From contig NZ_MVKX01000007.1 in the NCBI RefSeq assembly GCF_002018365.1, positions 62,001 through 126,000 of the forward strand: 64,000 bases of DNA, given 5' to 3'. Each line of letters opens with the position of its first letter. Position 1 is the stretch's first letter. Below, piece by piece: positions 41,732 to 51,852 of this stretch. A model generated the notes under the pieces. That model searched no databases. It had not been told where the DNA came from and saw only the letters and a program-made list of their open reading frames with translations. The stretch comes from Acinetobacter amyesii. GTDB taxonomy: Bacteria > Pseudomonadota > Gammaproteobacteria > Pseudomonadales > Moraxellaceae. Both the position numbers and the translations under genes were made by a program.

Positions 41732-43360
41732 TTAGCTTTCTAGTAATACAGCACCAAATTGCTCACGTAGATCTTTTTTCAACATTTTACCTGTGCCGCT
41801 CAAAGGAATGGCATCCACGAAAATCACTTTATCTGGTACCTGCCATTTAGCAACTTTATCTGCATAATAATCCAAAATTTCTGTTTCAGATAAATCAACA
41901 TCTGGCTTTTTAATCGCAATCAATACAGGACGCTCATCCCATTTCGGATGGGTCGCTGCAATCACTGCCGCCATTGCAATTTTAGGATGTCCCATAGCTA
42001 AATTTTCTAACTCAACAGAAGAAATCCATTCACCGCCAGATTTGATCAAATCTTTTGAACGGTCACTAATTTTTAAGAAACCATCTTCATTTAGGGTTGC
42101 AATATCCCCAGTATCAAACCAACCATCTGAGGTTAATGCAGACTCTGTTTTGCCAAAATAATTGCCAATAATCCAATGCCCTTGGATCTGTAAATTACCC
42201 GTCGTTTCGCCATCACGTGCAACTTCGTGTGTACCGTTTTCTTCATCGGTAATACGTAAATCGACCCCGAATGGTGGACGACCTTGAGACAATCGTACTT
42301 GTAATTGTTCTTCTTCAGATAATAACAAGTGTTTGGCTTTAAACTGGTTTGAAGAACCTAATGGACTGGTTTCGGTCATTCCCCAAGCATGAATCGTTTC
42401 GCAGTTAAATTGTTCTTTAAAGACTTTTAACATCGCAGGAGGACAAGCAGATCCACCAACCACATTACGCACTAAACTTTGGAGCTGACTGCCCGCTTGC
42501 TGCGCAGCATTAATTAATCCCTGCCAAATCGTTGGAACACCCAATGCAACGGATACTTTATAGTCATCAATCATTTGCGTCAGGCTCGCACCATCTAAAC
42601 CTGGGCCTGGCAGCACTAAAGTACATCCCACCATTGCCGCAGCGTATGGCGTACCCCATGCATTGACATGGAACATCGGCACAACAGGCATCATAATATC
42701 TCGCGCTGAGATATTTAATGAATCCGGCATACAAATCGCATAACTGTGTAAGACTGTTGAACGATGGCTATATAACACACCTTTCGGATTGCCTGTGGTA
42801 CCCGAGGTATAACATAAAGAACTAGCCGATAATTCATCTAATTCTGGCCATGTATAATCTGCAGATTGCCCCGCGATGAGTTCATCATAAAATTTAACGT
42901 CTGGCACCGCTTCGACAATCGCTGCATCTGGTGCATCTAAACAAATAAAGTGCTCAACAGATTTTAATAGTGGTTTTACTGCTTTGATTAAAGGCAAAAA
43001 GGTTTTATCAAATAACATCACGCGGTCTGCGGCATCATTGATGATAAAAATTAATTGTTCTGGAAATAAACGCGGATTAATAGTGTGACAGACATAACCA
43101 CTACCTGAAATAGCGTACCAAGACTCTAAGTGACGATGGTTATTCCAAGCGATGGTCGCAACACGATCCCCTAAATTTAAACCGAGTGAAGCAAGAACAT
43201 TGGCAAATCGTTTTGAATTTTTATGAACATCACCCCAAGTGGTTTTCGTAATCGTCGTGTCTGTATTTTTTGAAATTACTAAACTATCCGCATGATAGCG
43301 ACCTGCATGTTCGATCATGCTACTAATCAAAAGCGGTTTAAACATCATATTACCAAGCAT
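41732..43360 (-). CDS. alkK: AlkK-type medium-chain acyl-CoA synthetase
   Basis: The 542-residue adenylate-forming ligase activates fatty acids to acyl-CoA with ATP. The AMP-binding motif YTSGTTGNPKGV and the stretch MMPVVPMFHVNAWGTPY are visible, as are AWGMTETSP, DGWFDTGDIAT, DRSKDLIKSGGEWIS and the catalytic Lys in GTGKMLKKDLRE. It is strikingly similar to Pseudomonas AlkK (MLGNMM..., ATIAWNNHRHLE, CHTINPRLFPEQ). ATG 43360 has GGGAG with a 6-nt spacer; an upstream ATG at 43375 lacks one. It is a lone gene; a link to side-chain fatty acids from the 10-18 kb block is only conjecture. Confidence 0.88.
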   Translation of the reverse strand: MLGNMMFKPLLISSMIEHAGRYHADSLVISKNTDTTITKTTWGDVHKNSKRFANVLASLGLNLGDRVATIAWNNHRHLESWYAISGSGYVCHTINPRLFPEQLIFIINDAADRVMLFDKTFLPLIKAVKPLLKSVEHFICLDAPDAAIVEAVPDVKFYDELIAGQSADYTWPELDELSASSLCYTSGTTGNPKGVLYSHRSTVLHSYAICMPDSLNISARDIMMPVVPMFHVNAWGTPYAAAMVGCTLVLPGPGLDGASLTQMIDDYKVSVALGVPTIWQGLINAAQQAGSQLQSLVRNVVGGSACPPAMLKVFKEQFNCETIHAWGMTETSPLGSSNQFKAKHLLLSEEEQLQVRLSQGRPPFGVDLRITDEENGTHEVARDGETTGNLQIQGHWIIGNYFGKTESALTSDGWFDTGDIATLNEDGFLKISDRSKDLIKSGGEWISSVELENLAMGHPKIAMAAVIAATHPKWDERPVLIAIKKPDVDLSETEILDYYADKVAKWQVPDKVIFVDAIPLSGTGKMLKKDLREQFGAVLLES

Positions 43361-43765
43361 TCTTTGCTCCCACATTCATCCATATTGAGTTGTTGTTTTT
43401 CCGCACTGTCCTGCAGATTTTTTAAAACTTTGCACCATGTCAAAAGTGATTATTCTTCATCGACAAGGCTGAAAGCAGTAGATATGAAACGCATATCCAA
43501 AACTGATTCTTATGTTTTAACCTTAATTGATTTTAGAATCCACTGTTTTATTGCTCAAAATATGAATGCTTTAGTGGTATAAAATGCAAAAATGAATGCT
43601 TTTGCCTAGTTCAAAATATGGTCGTATTTTGTTTTCGCTCTGCTGCTTTAAATGATGTCGTTTTCAGTTATCAAATAATTGAATGAATCAATTGGCATAA
43701 AAAAACCCAGTCTAGATACACTGGGTTCATTCGTCGCATTAGCCGTTGTAGTTAAGTTGAAATAG
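43361..43765. other. Intergenic stretch between the acyl-CoA synthetase and T6SS genes
   Basis: About 400 bp with no supported gene. It holds the alkK promoter region and, near its T6SS end, the tagN terminator. I see no further repeat. This is the place where other Acinetobacter loci may carry asaC; no such frame is present. Confidence 0.4.
43704..43727 (-). terminator. Rho-independent terminator of the T6SS minus-strand arm
   Basis: AACCCAGT (43704-43711), 8-nt loop, ACTGGGTT (43720-43727), with an A-run to the left reading as T on the minus strand. It follows tagN, the last gene of the arm. Confidence 0.82.
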
Positions 43766-44533
43766 TTACAGCACTTCAAACTCAATACGACGGTTTTTCT
43801 TACGACCTTCAGGCGTAGTATTGTCTGCTACAGGCTTATTTGAGCCCATCCCTTCAGTACTTAAGTTCGCCGCTGCAATATTTTTTGAAATCAGGTAGTT
43901 TTTAACTGCATTAGCACGATCTTGGCTTAAACTTAAGTTTTTCTCAGGATTCCCCGAGCTGTCTGTGTGACCAATAATTCGTACTTTTTTCCCACCGACG
44001 CGATTCAGTGCGACAACCATTTCATCTAAGATCTGTACCCCAGATGGCGCTAAAATCGCGCTTCCAGATTCAAATTCAATAATACGATTACGTAAAGCCG
44101 CATCAATAATGGCCTGTTCAGCTTGATTGACAGAAAGCTGTGCATTGAAACGATAAGGTGCTGTGACCAAAGACTGGAACTTGGTGGTCGTTGGTTGGAT
44201 ATCGTTTTGATTTGACATCTTGCCGCTTAAATCGACTTGCGTTCCGCGAACAGAGAGTTTTCCCTGTTTTACTTTCTTTAAGTCGTCATTAATCATTTGG
44301 CTTACGCTATTACCCCAACCATTAGGTGCTGTAACCGCTCGAACCTGAATTTTATCAACCACATTTGCCTGACCATAGGTCAAATAGGCTTTATTTAATA
44401 TTTCTTGCTTGGTTGCTTCATTCGGTACAGCACCTTCAATCACAATAGGCTCTGCCCAAAGCAAAGTCGAACAACCTAAAATGCACACACTCGCAAGAAA
44501 TTTGGGCAACATTGGTAAGATTCTTTGCATCAT
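43766..44533 (-). CDS. tagN: T6SS peptidoglycan-binding OmpA-domain protein TagN
   Basis: The 255-residue exported protein has an N-terminal signal ([27 protein letters not shown]). Cleavage after LLWA is likely, but ILGC could also be a lipobox, which would make it a lipoprotein. BON-like segments follow (VPNEATKQEILNKAYLTYG), then a C-terminal OmpA/MotB domain (residues about 140-255) with the peptidoglycan-binding NLSLSQDRANAVKNYLI and GRKKNRRIEFEV. TagN proteins anchor the T6SS membrane complex to the cell wall. Its ATG overlaps the tagF stop by 1 bp. Confidence 0.85.
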   Translation of the reverse strand: MMQRILPMLPKFLASVCILGCSTLLWAEPIVIEGAVPNEATKQEILNKAYLTYGQANVVDKIQVRAVTAPNGWGNSVSQMINDDLKKVKQGKLSVRGTQVDLSGKMSNQNDIQPTTTKFQSLVTAPYRFNAQLSVNQAEQAIIDAALRNRIIEFESGSAILAPSGVQILDEMVVALNRVGGKKVRIIGHTDSSGNPEKNLSLSQDRANAVKNYLISKNIAAANLSTEGMGSNKPVADNTTPEGRKKNRRIEFEVL

Positions 44534-45492
44534 TATTCTTCTATAAAAGTCTGTCTAAAAAGTTTAATGCCATGAATAAGGCTGATCTGACGCTCACTCA
44601 AAGACTGTTCCAAAACGGCTAAGCCTGCATTTTGTTCAAGATAAGGATCAATCCAACTGGCATCGATCAGGGAAACCCAATGATCACTTTGCATATTTTG
44701 GGTAAATACATCACTCAGCGCTGTAATATCAGCGCCTTGAAAACCAAACAGTAAAACAGGTGAATCACTGTGTAGGATGCCGATGAGTAACTCAGCATCT
44801 TGGTTTTCGACAAAGCGACTAATCAAATTGACCCAAAAAGCCGCGATTTCATAGCAGTAACTAATATTATTGATTGGTAAGATCAGCACTTTATTCAACC
44901 GAGACGTGCCCTGATGAATAATCGGTTGTAGCAGCAAACCGAGACCAATCATGCTTTGCGCCAACTGATAAGGCGTAAAATTCAATAAACGTGCAAATGA
45001 ATGCAACGTATGGTGCTCATAAAAAGAAGAGGTTTCCTCTGTTCCGAACACTTGGATTTCGTTATTCAATTTACCTAATTTATCGAGCAAAATATCGGGA
45101 TCGCGAATTGAACGCATCACTCGGTTACGCTGATATAAATCAATTAAGGTCTGTTTATAACGATATGGTGCATACAAAATATTATCGAAAGGATCATCGA
45201 TTTCTAGCAGATGAGCCAACACCATTGGAAATTGACGCTTTGAACTGTCTTCACTGCTAATCAAATTGGCAACCAAAAAACGCTTATCTTTTGGACTGGC
45301 AATAAAGAAATCTAATGAAGGTAGTGAGTTATACGCTGCATTAAAATTGTCTGAACGCATAGCGAACTCAAGCGCCTCCGTGATCCACTGATCGATTAAC
45401 TGAATCAGTGAATATTGTTCACGGCTCTTTAAGAAGTCACCACGAGCTGGACATTTTCCATAATACAGCGGTGTCGTTCTCACTTCATACAT
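44533..45492 (-). CDS. tagF: T6SS-associated protein TagF
   Basis: The 319-residue TagF protein starts with the family signature [14 protein letters not shown] and [11 protein letters not shown]. In Pseudomonas TagF restrains T6SS after translation, so a similar brake is expected here. The rest (about residues 100-319) is Acinetobacter-like and has few recognisable motifs. ATG 45492 has AAGGAG with a 7-nt spacer; a GTG at 45498 is less likely. It lies about 58 bp downstream of tssM and 1 bp overlapping tagN. Confidence 0.87.
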   Translation of the reverse strand: MYEVRTTPLYYGKCPARGDFLKSREQYSLIQLIDQWITEALEFAMRSDNFNAAYNSLPSLDFFIASPKDKRFLVANLISSEDSSKRQFPMVLAHLLEIDDPFDNILYAPYRYKQTLIDLYQRNRVMRSIRDPDILLDKLGKLNNEIQVFGTEETSSFYEHHTLHSFARLLNFTPYQLAQSMIGLGLLLQPIIHQGTSRLNKVLILPINNISYCYEIAAFWVNLISRFVENQDAELLIGILHSDSPVLLFGFQGADITALSDVFTQNMQSDHWVSLIDASWIDPYLEQNAGLAVLEQSLSERQISLIHGIKLFRQTFIEE

Positions 45493-45549
45493 CGTCACAC
45501 TCCTTGTTCTTTTGCACGAATGCCACCGCTCTCATTTTTAAATTCATCA

Positions 45550-48500
45550 TCATGGTGTTGCTGTTCCTTGTACAACACTCATCGGTGAAGTTGCTGGTGG
45601 CGCTACAGGCGCTTGTCCTGCAGGCATCGTTTGCGCTGCTACGACACGAACACCTTTATTCGTCACCACTTGATCAACAAGAGTCATACCTGAATAGCCT
45701 GAACCTGTAGTTGGGCCAGATGCGTTACCACTAATTAAACGGAAGTTCACTTTTACAAACACTTTTGGATTTTGTTTGCTACGCCATACCATTTCAAATG
45801 AATTACCATTTTGTGTACGCTGAGCGCCTTCAACCAATCGGTTAATACCATATTCCCCCGGCTCATCAAAAATCGTATGCGTTTGACCATCCAAGTCAAT
45901 CGCGGTAATACGTGCACCTGGAATTGCCCCTTTATTTGGCCAAACGAAGTTCACCCATTGCTGAACACCGTTTTCATACACCATACGCTGACCATCGATA
46001 TCAATGGTATATGAAAGCAACTGTGTATTCTCTAACGGGAAGAACTGGAAGTTTGATTGATTGGTTGCCGCAGGTGCTGCTTGACTCAATTCCCCTGTAG
46101 CTACGCCATTACTTGGGGCAACATAGCGTTGGAAATTCGCTACAAATTGTGGATTTAACCCTATACCCAAATCTTTCCATGTTTTCGTGGTTAAGGTATA
46201 GCCACGACGAATCACCAATGGATCTAAATATTCTTTTACAAAGCGAGCGATACTTCCGTTTTCACCAAAAATTTGGCTAATTTCATTACTGGTCGCTTGT
46301 AAAGTTGCATTGCTATTAAATGGATATTTAGGCGCAAGATTAGTTGTAAATGGTTGATACGCCTGCATTGCCCACAACTTATTAATTTCGTTTTGAGCTG
46401 GGATCAAAAGAACTTCAAATGACTGAGTCACCGGCTGCATAAAGAGTTTTTGAATCAACTGTTGATCTAATTCATTTAGACCCACAGACATTTTTTCATC
46501 TACGAATTTTTGTGTGCTATTAAAGACAGAGCTTTGATCATTGATGGTTTGTTTCACCAATGTCATGCTTGCAGGTCCCATATCACCGCCACTCTTTAAG
46601 TCATTAAACTTACTACGCACTTGACTCAAAGACAGCATGTATTCATCTAAAATAGATTTGTTTTGCTGATCATCACGCTTACGAACCAATTGATAGAACA
46701 CATCAAATTCTTTTGCAATAACACCTTGACCTGCTTTAGAAGCAACTTGCTGTGCCTGCTGCGCATCATCACGGCTAAGGACTTTACGTTTAAACCACGC
46801 AATAAAGCCTTTCTGAGGTGCAGCCAGTTCTGCTTGAACAATTGGATTATCCCAACTGGTTTCTTTCGCAATACGGTCAACCACTTTACGAATTGGCGAA
46901 TTTTCAGGTTCACCTAAAATATCGATAAAACGTGACTGCTGAGCGACATCTGCGCCTTTGCCATAATGTACTGCATTTAAGAATTTACGCCATTCAGCGA
47001 TATATTCCTGCTTATAAAGTTCGGTTAACTGTTTACTGATCTGATCTGGACTACCACTAAACGTTAGATCATCAGAACGATTGGTATTGAGTACCCAGTC
47101 TTGGGTATCTGTCGGATTATTCGCAGCTTGGTTAATCGCATCTTTTACATAATCATTCCAAGCTTGGTAAGTAAAAATACCCGGCAAGGCATAACTACCT
47201 AACATGCTGTTTTGGCCTGTTTCACCTAAAATTTGCTTCACAGTTACTGCAGGGAAACGTACCGAACCACGCATTTTAATTTCATTATAAACGCGGTCAC
47301 GTGCGGGAATACCCATGGTAACAGCTGTTAATAATTGACGTGTTTGATCAACCAATAAAGGATCAGATTCCATTTGCGGGAACGCAGGATCGGCAGCTAA
47401 AGTCATCGCATAAGATAAAACTTGTTCGGCTTTTTGAATCATTTCCCCACGTGGCATTTGACCGCGATTTGAATCTAACCACGAACGCCAGAAACGAGTA
47501 ACCTGGTCACTCAAATGGCTCGATTCCATATATTTATGATTGCTCATCATCAAATACGCCTTCAGTGCATTATATGCATCCTGAGGATTGGTATCCGATG
47601 GTTCTAAATAGGGCTGATTTGATTTCACAGCTTGAGTGATTTGCACATTGACGTGATTTTCTTTCAACGTCGCTTCATTGGCTTTAACGCGTTGTAAGTA
47701 CTGCGCCATATTTTGCTGAGATGGTGCCAATACAATTTGTTGAATACCTCTTAAATACTCAACTTTGAGTTTTTCACGAATTTTATTCCCTTGGTATAAA
47801 CCAAAGCTATATTTCAAAGGACGATCTTCATCAAAATGATCGAGCTGCTGTAAATGCCCTTGTAATATCAGCAATGCATCCAATTGAGTCGAAAGCTCAC
47901 TTCCGCTACGGCTTTCCATTTGTACAACTTTGTCTAGGTCTGCCTGAACTTCAGCCACGAGTTGTTGGTTATTACGATACGACCAAACCCATAATCCAAG
48001 CACCACAGCAACCAATAACAATGCAGCAATAAATGCCATAAAGCGCTGACGTTTACGTGCAGGATTAATATGTTGTTTAACCAGATTTTTATCTTTTAAA
48101 ATGACGGTTGAAAATAGTCCTTTTAAGAAATAACCATGGTCTTGTGAAACAGAATTTGTCGGAATGCCAAACTCGCTATCCGTACTTTTCACCAAATGAA
48201 AATCTTCAGCAATTTGTTCGGTCATCGGACTTTCAATTACACCTTCTTGCAACGCACTGGTGAAATAGAAACCACGGAATACCGGTTTAAACTGATAAGG
48301 ATTGTCTTGAAACAACGTACCAATAAAAGTTTTTAACACTGGCTTTAAACTTTTAAACTCAAGTGGAAATGTCATTACACTTGGAGAAATATTTTGCGAA
48401 TGACGACGACTCAAGTGTGTCGTACTGACGCTCTTCAAACCATCATATAAAATTGAATAATGCTTTTCGAACATCTCAACGGCATGTTCAGATGAGTCTG

Positions 48501-49383
48501 GATCATAAGGCAGTGTTGCACCCCAAACTTGATCAAATTCATCCTTATCATAACAATCAAAAAATTCAGTAAAGCCTGCAATCAAATCCATTTTTGAAAA
48601 AACGATATAGACTGGCGCAAAAATTTCTAAACGTTCAGTCAAATCCTGTATACGTGCGCGTAAATTTTTGGCTAATTTGATTGATTTTTCAGGGCTTTGA
48701 CTGACAAGTTCAGCCACAGAAACAATCACGATTAAACCGTTAATTGGTGCTTTAGAACGGTTTTTTTTGAGAATATTTAAGAAACCTAACCATTCTGAAT
48801 GGTCTTCGGCATAAACTGAATAACGACCTGCGGTATCGAGTAACACACCATCTGTAGAGAAAAACCAATCGCAGTTACGTGTACCACTTAAACCTGCAGA
48901 CACCATTTTCTGATGAGTTTCTTCAAATGGAAATCTAAGACCAGAATTATAAATCGCTGAACTTTTACCCGCTGCTGGGTTACCAATCACCATGTACCAA
49001 GGTAATTCATATAGGGCTGCATTACCCTTTTTATCGCCAAGTTTTGATTTACGGATAAGTTGAATCGAGTCTTTCATTTGCTGATTGATCAGCGCAAGTT
49101 CTTCTTTATTCTTTTGTTTGCCGTATTCAGCTTCATTATCTTTGGCAATTGCCTCAGCAAGCTCTTCGCCTTGCTGTTTATGACGATAATGCTGCACTAA
49201 TTCATATATACCCCACAGAATTAATCCGAGAATATAAACAGCAACCACAATGTAAAAAGTCTTTTGTGGAATCGAATTATGCATAGCCACAATGGCCACA
49301 AAAAATGACAAAGCCACCATCGCTTTAGGATTGGTGACGTACTGCCAAACATAACCGAGGATCGTATAAAATAGTGTGTTCAC
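45550..49383 (-). CDS. tssM: T6SS inner-membrane complex protein TssM (IcmF)
   Basis: The 1277-residue IcmF/VasK protein is the main scaffold of the T6SS membrane complex. Two N-terminal helices (about residues 20-60) and a third near 445-466 (RFMAFIAALLLVAVVLGLWVW) bracket a cytoplasmic NTPase-like domain. That domain has an intact Walker A, GNPAAGKS (134-141), and DTAGRYSVYAEDHSEW. The large periplasmic region follows to the C-terminus, ending in a Pro/Ala-rich tail. TssM normally works with TssL and TssJ, and TssJ is absent here. It lies 28 bp after asaB. Confidence 0.95.
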   Translation of the reverse strand: MNTLFYTILGYVWQYVTNPKAMVALSFFVAIVAMHNSIPQKTFYIVVAVYILGLILWGIYELVQHYRHKQQGEELAEAIAKDNEAEYGKQKNKEELALINQQMKDSIQLIRKSKLGDKKGNAALYELPWYMVIGNPAAGKSSAIYNSGLRFPFEETHQKMVSAGLSGTRNCDWFFSTDGVLLDTAGRYSVYAEDHSEWLGFLNILKKNRSKAPINGLIVIVSVAELVSQSPEKSIKLAKNLRARIQDLTERLEIFAPVYIVFSKMDLIAGFTEFFDCYDKDEFDQVWGATLPYDPDSSEHAVEMFEKHYSILYDGLKSVSTTHLSRRHSQNISPSVMTFPLEFKSLKPVLKTFIGTLFQDNPYQFKPVFRGFYFTSALQEGVIESPMTEQIAEDFHLVKSTDSEFGIPTNSVSQDHGYFLKGLFSTVILKDKNLVKQHINPARKRQRFMAFIAALLLVAVVLGLWVWSYRNNQQLVAEVQADLDKVVQMESRSGSELSTQLDALLILQGHLQQLDHFDEDRPLKYSFGLYQGNKIREKLKVEYLRGIQQIVLAPSQQNMAQYLQRVKANEATLKENHVNVQITQAVKSNQPYLEPSDTNPQDAYNALKAYLMMSNHKYMESSHLSDQVTRFWRSWLDSNRGQMPRGEMIQKAEQVLSYAMTLAADPAFPQMESDPLLVDQTRQLLTAVTMGIPARDRVYNEIKMRGSVRFPAVTVKQILGETGQNSMLGSYALPGIFTYQAWNDYVKDAINQAANNPTDTQDWVLNTNRSDDLTFSGSPDQISKQLTELYKQEYIAEWRKFLNAVHYGKGADVAQQSRFIDILGEPENSPIRKVVDRIAKETSWDNPIVQAELAAPQKGFIAWFKRKVLSRDDAQQAQQVASKAGQGVIAKEFDVFYQLVRKRDDQQNKSILDEYMLSLSQVRSKFNDLKSGGDMGPASMTLVKQTINDQSSVFNSTQKFVDEKMSVGLNELDQQLIQKLFMQPVTQSFEVLLIPAQNEINKLWAMQAYQPFTTNLAPKYPFNSNATLQATSNEISQIFGENGSIARFVKEYLDPLVIRRGYTLTTKTWKDLGIGLNPQFVANFQRYVAPSNGVATGELSQAAPAATNQSNFQFFPLENTQLLSYTIDIDGQRMVYENGVQQWVNFVWPNKGAIPGARITAIDLDGQTHTIFDEPGEYGINRLVEGAQRTQNGNSFEMVWRSKQNPKVFVKVNFRLISGNASGPTTGSGYSGMTLVDQVVTNKGVRVVAAQTMPAGQAPVAPPATSPMSVVQGTATP

Positions 49384-49411
49384 AATGTTCTCAATTTCGT
49401 CTTAATTCTAA

Positions 49412-50857
49412 TTAAACAGTTTCTTGTTCAAGTTCATCTTCTACTGAAAATGCTTGAATAAAAGCAAATGTCGATTCTTGGTCTGTGCTATAAATCATGG
49501 CAGTTAACTCTTCTGGCAAGTGCATACCCAACATGAATCCAAAAATTTTTGCCAATTGCTGGGTATTTCCAAGATTCTGTTTTGTATATAAAAAATGATA
49601 GGTTTCAATCGCGGTTTCATTAAATTTATGCTGTAATTTTTGCACCACTTTCATATCTGTTGCATCATCTAACATCAATAAAAAGGGTTGTTCTTGATCA
49701 TACTGATCTAAATTATTCAGTGCTTTAAGCTCTAAATTACGTTTCAACTCAGGCTCATGTGCCACCACTTGTAGCACTTTATTTGGAATTAACCCTCGAA
49801 CTTGAACGTCTGAAGCAGCCAAACACCAACTCGATGTAAACTCTGCAGCAATGTACTTTTCTTGCAGCCACATCTTTTCATCAATCCATTCTTGGTCGAT
49901 TTCAGAGTCGGCATTGAGAATCAAACTGACTTCAGACTTTTGTTTTGAAATCATCTCTAAAATGCTTAACCATTCTGAATAAGCGACTTGAGTACCGATA
50001 AAATGTGGCTCGATATGAATTTGTTCAGGAATGATCGAAAATCCGTCAGAAAGATACTGCTGAATAATCTGGGCAAAATCATCATTCCATTGATGAATCA
50101 AATTATCAGCAAGCAAAATATGGACATTTAAACGATTTAAACGTGAAACTTGCAGTGCATTGTTCGCCAAATGTTCTGGATGTTCATCTTGCGTATAATC
50201 TGGATCCACCCAACCCGGATGCATACGGTACTGATATGCCAATTCACTATCATAAAAGAGTGCTGATTGCTTCAGATGCTCAGCAATTAAAAATAGACTT
50301 TCAACGTGTTGCTCTAGTTGTTGCTGAATAAGTGACTGGATTCGTTTTTCACGCATGGTGATGGCACTAAATTCATCATCACCCTTTTCACTAGTAAGTT
50401 CATCTAAATCTTTGATTCGAAATGAAAGAACAGGCAAACCGTATGCATTGAATAATTTATCATCGAGTTCAGGACTTTTGAATTGTTGAATATCTTGGAT
50501 AATTTGTTCGTTTTCACCAAAACTATGCCAAGCCGCTGAAGAATAAACATTTAAACGAAATTGCTGTACATCAATAGGCTTCGGTTTTGCTTGTTCAATG
50601 GCCTCAAGTTGTTGTTGCTCAGCTTGTTCTTCTGCACGTTTTTCAGCTTCAAGTTTTTTTTCTTTTTGATGTTGAATGCCCTTATAAATCAAATAAGGCG
50701 ACAAAATAATTGCACATAAAGCGACAGGAAGAAGTAGAAAATAGGTGACCAGATCAAAAGCTGTCGGGTCATAGCCTGTATCTCGCCAGTAAAAAATCAC
50801 GAAAGCAGTACACAAAACAAAAAGCGTACTAAAAGTTCCAATTATTAATTTCAGCAT
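49412..50857 (-). CDS. asaB: Acinetobacter T6SS-associated protein AsaB (function unknown)
   Basis: This 481-residue protein sits between tssG and tssM, the place of asaB in Acinetobacter T6SS loci. Two N-terminal hydrophobic segments (LIIGTFSTLFVLCTAFVIFYW; LVTYFLLLPVALCAIILSPYLI) are followed by a basic, Gln/Glu-rich coiled-coil (EKKLEAEKRAEEQAEQQQLEAIEQ, about residues 70-93). A long soluble domain follows with no motif I know. Its spacing, only 2 bp from the tssG stop, indicates translation with tssG. Its place suggests contact with the membrane complex. Confidence 0.8.
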   Translation of the reverse strand: MLKLIIGTFSTLFVLCTAFVIFYWRDTGYDPTAFDLVTYFLLLPVALCAIILSPYLIYKGIQHQKEKKLEAEKRAEEQAEQQQLEAIEQAKPKPIDVQQFRLNVYSSAAWHSFGENEQIIQDIQQFKSPELDDKLFNAYGLPVLSFRIKDLDELTSEKGDDEFSAITMREKRIQSLIQQQLEQHVESLFLIAEHLKQSALFYDSELAYQYRMHPGWVDPDYTQDEHPEHLANNALQVSRLNRLNVHILLADNLIHQWNDDFAQIIQQYLSDGFSIIPEQIHIEPHFIGTQVAYSEWLSILEMISKQKSEVSLILNADSEIDQEWIDEKMWLQEKYIAAEFTSSWCLAASDVQVRGLIPNKVLQVVAHEPELKRNLELKALNNLDQYDQEQPFLLMLDDATDMKVVQKLQHKFNETAIETYHFLYTKQNLGNTQQLAKIFGFMLGMHLPEELTAMIYSTDQESTFAFIQAFSVEDELEQETV

Positions 50858-50859
50858 TA

Positions 50860-51852
50860 TTATAAATTCCCCATTAAGGCATAACAGGTTTCTGTATTAT
50901 CGACCTGTTTATTCGGCTGTAAAAATGCTCCCTGAGCTAAACCAATTCCGCTCAAAGAATTTAAACACACCGGTTTTATTTCTTCTTTTTGTAAAATTAA
51001 GCGCACATCCACCATTAATGTTGGACTGCACCAAGTTTGAATCATTTGTTTTAATTTTTGGCTGCGTGACTGATTCGGTAAAAATGTTAAATAATCTTCA
51101 TGATTTAAAGGTCCAATCACGATTTCAATTTTTTCGTCAATCTGTTGAATCTTTTCACCACAAAAAGTATTTAGTCCCAATAAGCTCGGTTGAGATCCAC
51201 CTAAACATGTTCTCTGATCTTCTTCAAATACAAAAGTTTCAGGGATAAATTCTCTAATATCAAAATTCTGCTTAAAGATACAGTTCAGCATGGTTTTTAA
51301 TGCATAAGCTGTATTGTTTTGTCCCTGCATTAAACCTGAAAACTCAGCAAAATAATCATCTAAATCTGGCTGATCATGCTGGTTACGAATATAACCATTT
51401 AATGCATGTAAAATATCAAGATAGTGATTATCCTGCTCGATTTCATAACGAATAGGTAAATGATAATTTAAACTGGCATCAACATAATGTGCTGTTAATT
51501 TATGATTAAACAGCCCTAAAAACTTTTGTGTTTCGTGTCGCTGATGACGCCCGCTGAGCTTAATCTTATTAGTATAACTATAAGGTAATGCACCTTGAAT
51601 ACCCGTTAAACCCACCATTAAATTTGTCAGTTCAACTTTTTCATCGTTGAACTCTAAACTTTCAATTTCAGTGTTCGGAAAGTTTAGATTAAGTGAACTA
51701 TTAAACTCAAAGTCATTTGCCCAATGGACTTGAGCCGCTCCATAAGGTGCATGTCTTAACAAACGAGTGGCTTGTACAAACTCGTAAGCCTTTGGTTCTT
51801 GGAAAAGTCCGTCAATTACAGAGCTTTCTTGCCACCAACGTTCTGCACGCAT
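50860..51852 (-). CDS. tssG: T6SS baseplate protein TssG
   Basis: The 330-residue VasB/ImpH-type protein of the T6SS baseplate wedge begins WWQESSVIDGLFQEPKAYEFVQATRLLRH and has PNTEIESLEF and MVGLTGIQGALPYSYT, typical of TssG. The ATG lies inside the end of tssF, overlapping by 37 bp, but AGGAG with an 8-nt spacer supports it. The overlap links its translation to tssF, its structural partner. Confidence 0.93.
   Translation of the reverse strand: MRAERWWQESSVIDGLFQEPKAYEFVQATRLLRHAPYGAAQVHWANDFEFNSSLNLNFPNTEIESLEFNDEKVELTNLMVGLTGIQGALPYSYTNKIKLSGRHQRHETQKFLGLFNHKLTAHYVDASLNYHLPIRYEIEQDNHYLDILHALNGYIRNQHDQPDLDDYFAEFSGLMQGQNNTAYALKTMLNCIFKQNFDIREFIPETFVFEEDQRTCLGGSQPSLLGLNTFCGEKIQQIDEKIEIVIGPLNHEDYLTFLPNQSRSQKLKQMIQTWCSPTLMVDVRLILQKEEIKPVCLNSLSGIGLAQGAFLQPNKQVDNTETCYALMGNL

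Noticed and set aside
43292..43582. Plus-strand frame between the acyl-CoA synthetase and T6SS genes
   Set aside because: It overlaps the N-terminus of the synthetase and shows no protein-like pattern; it does not represent asaC.
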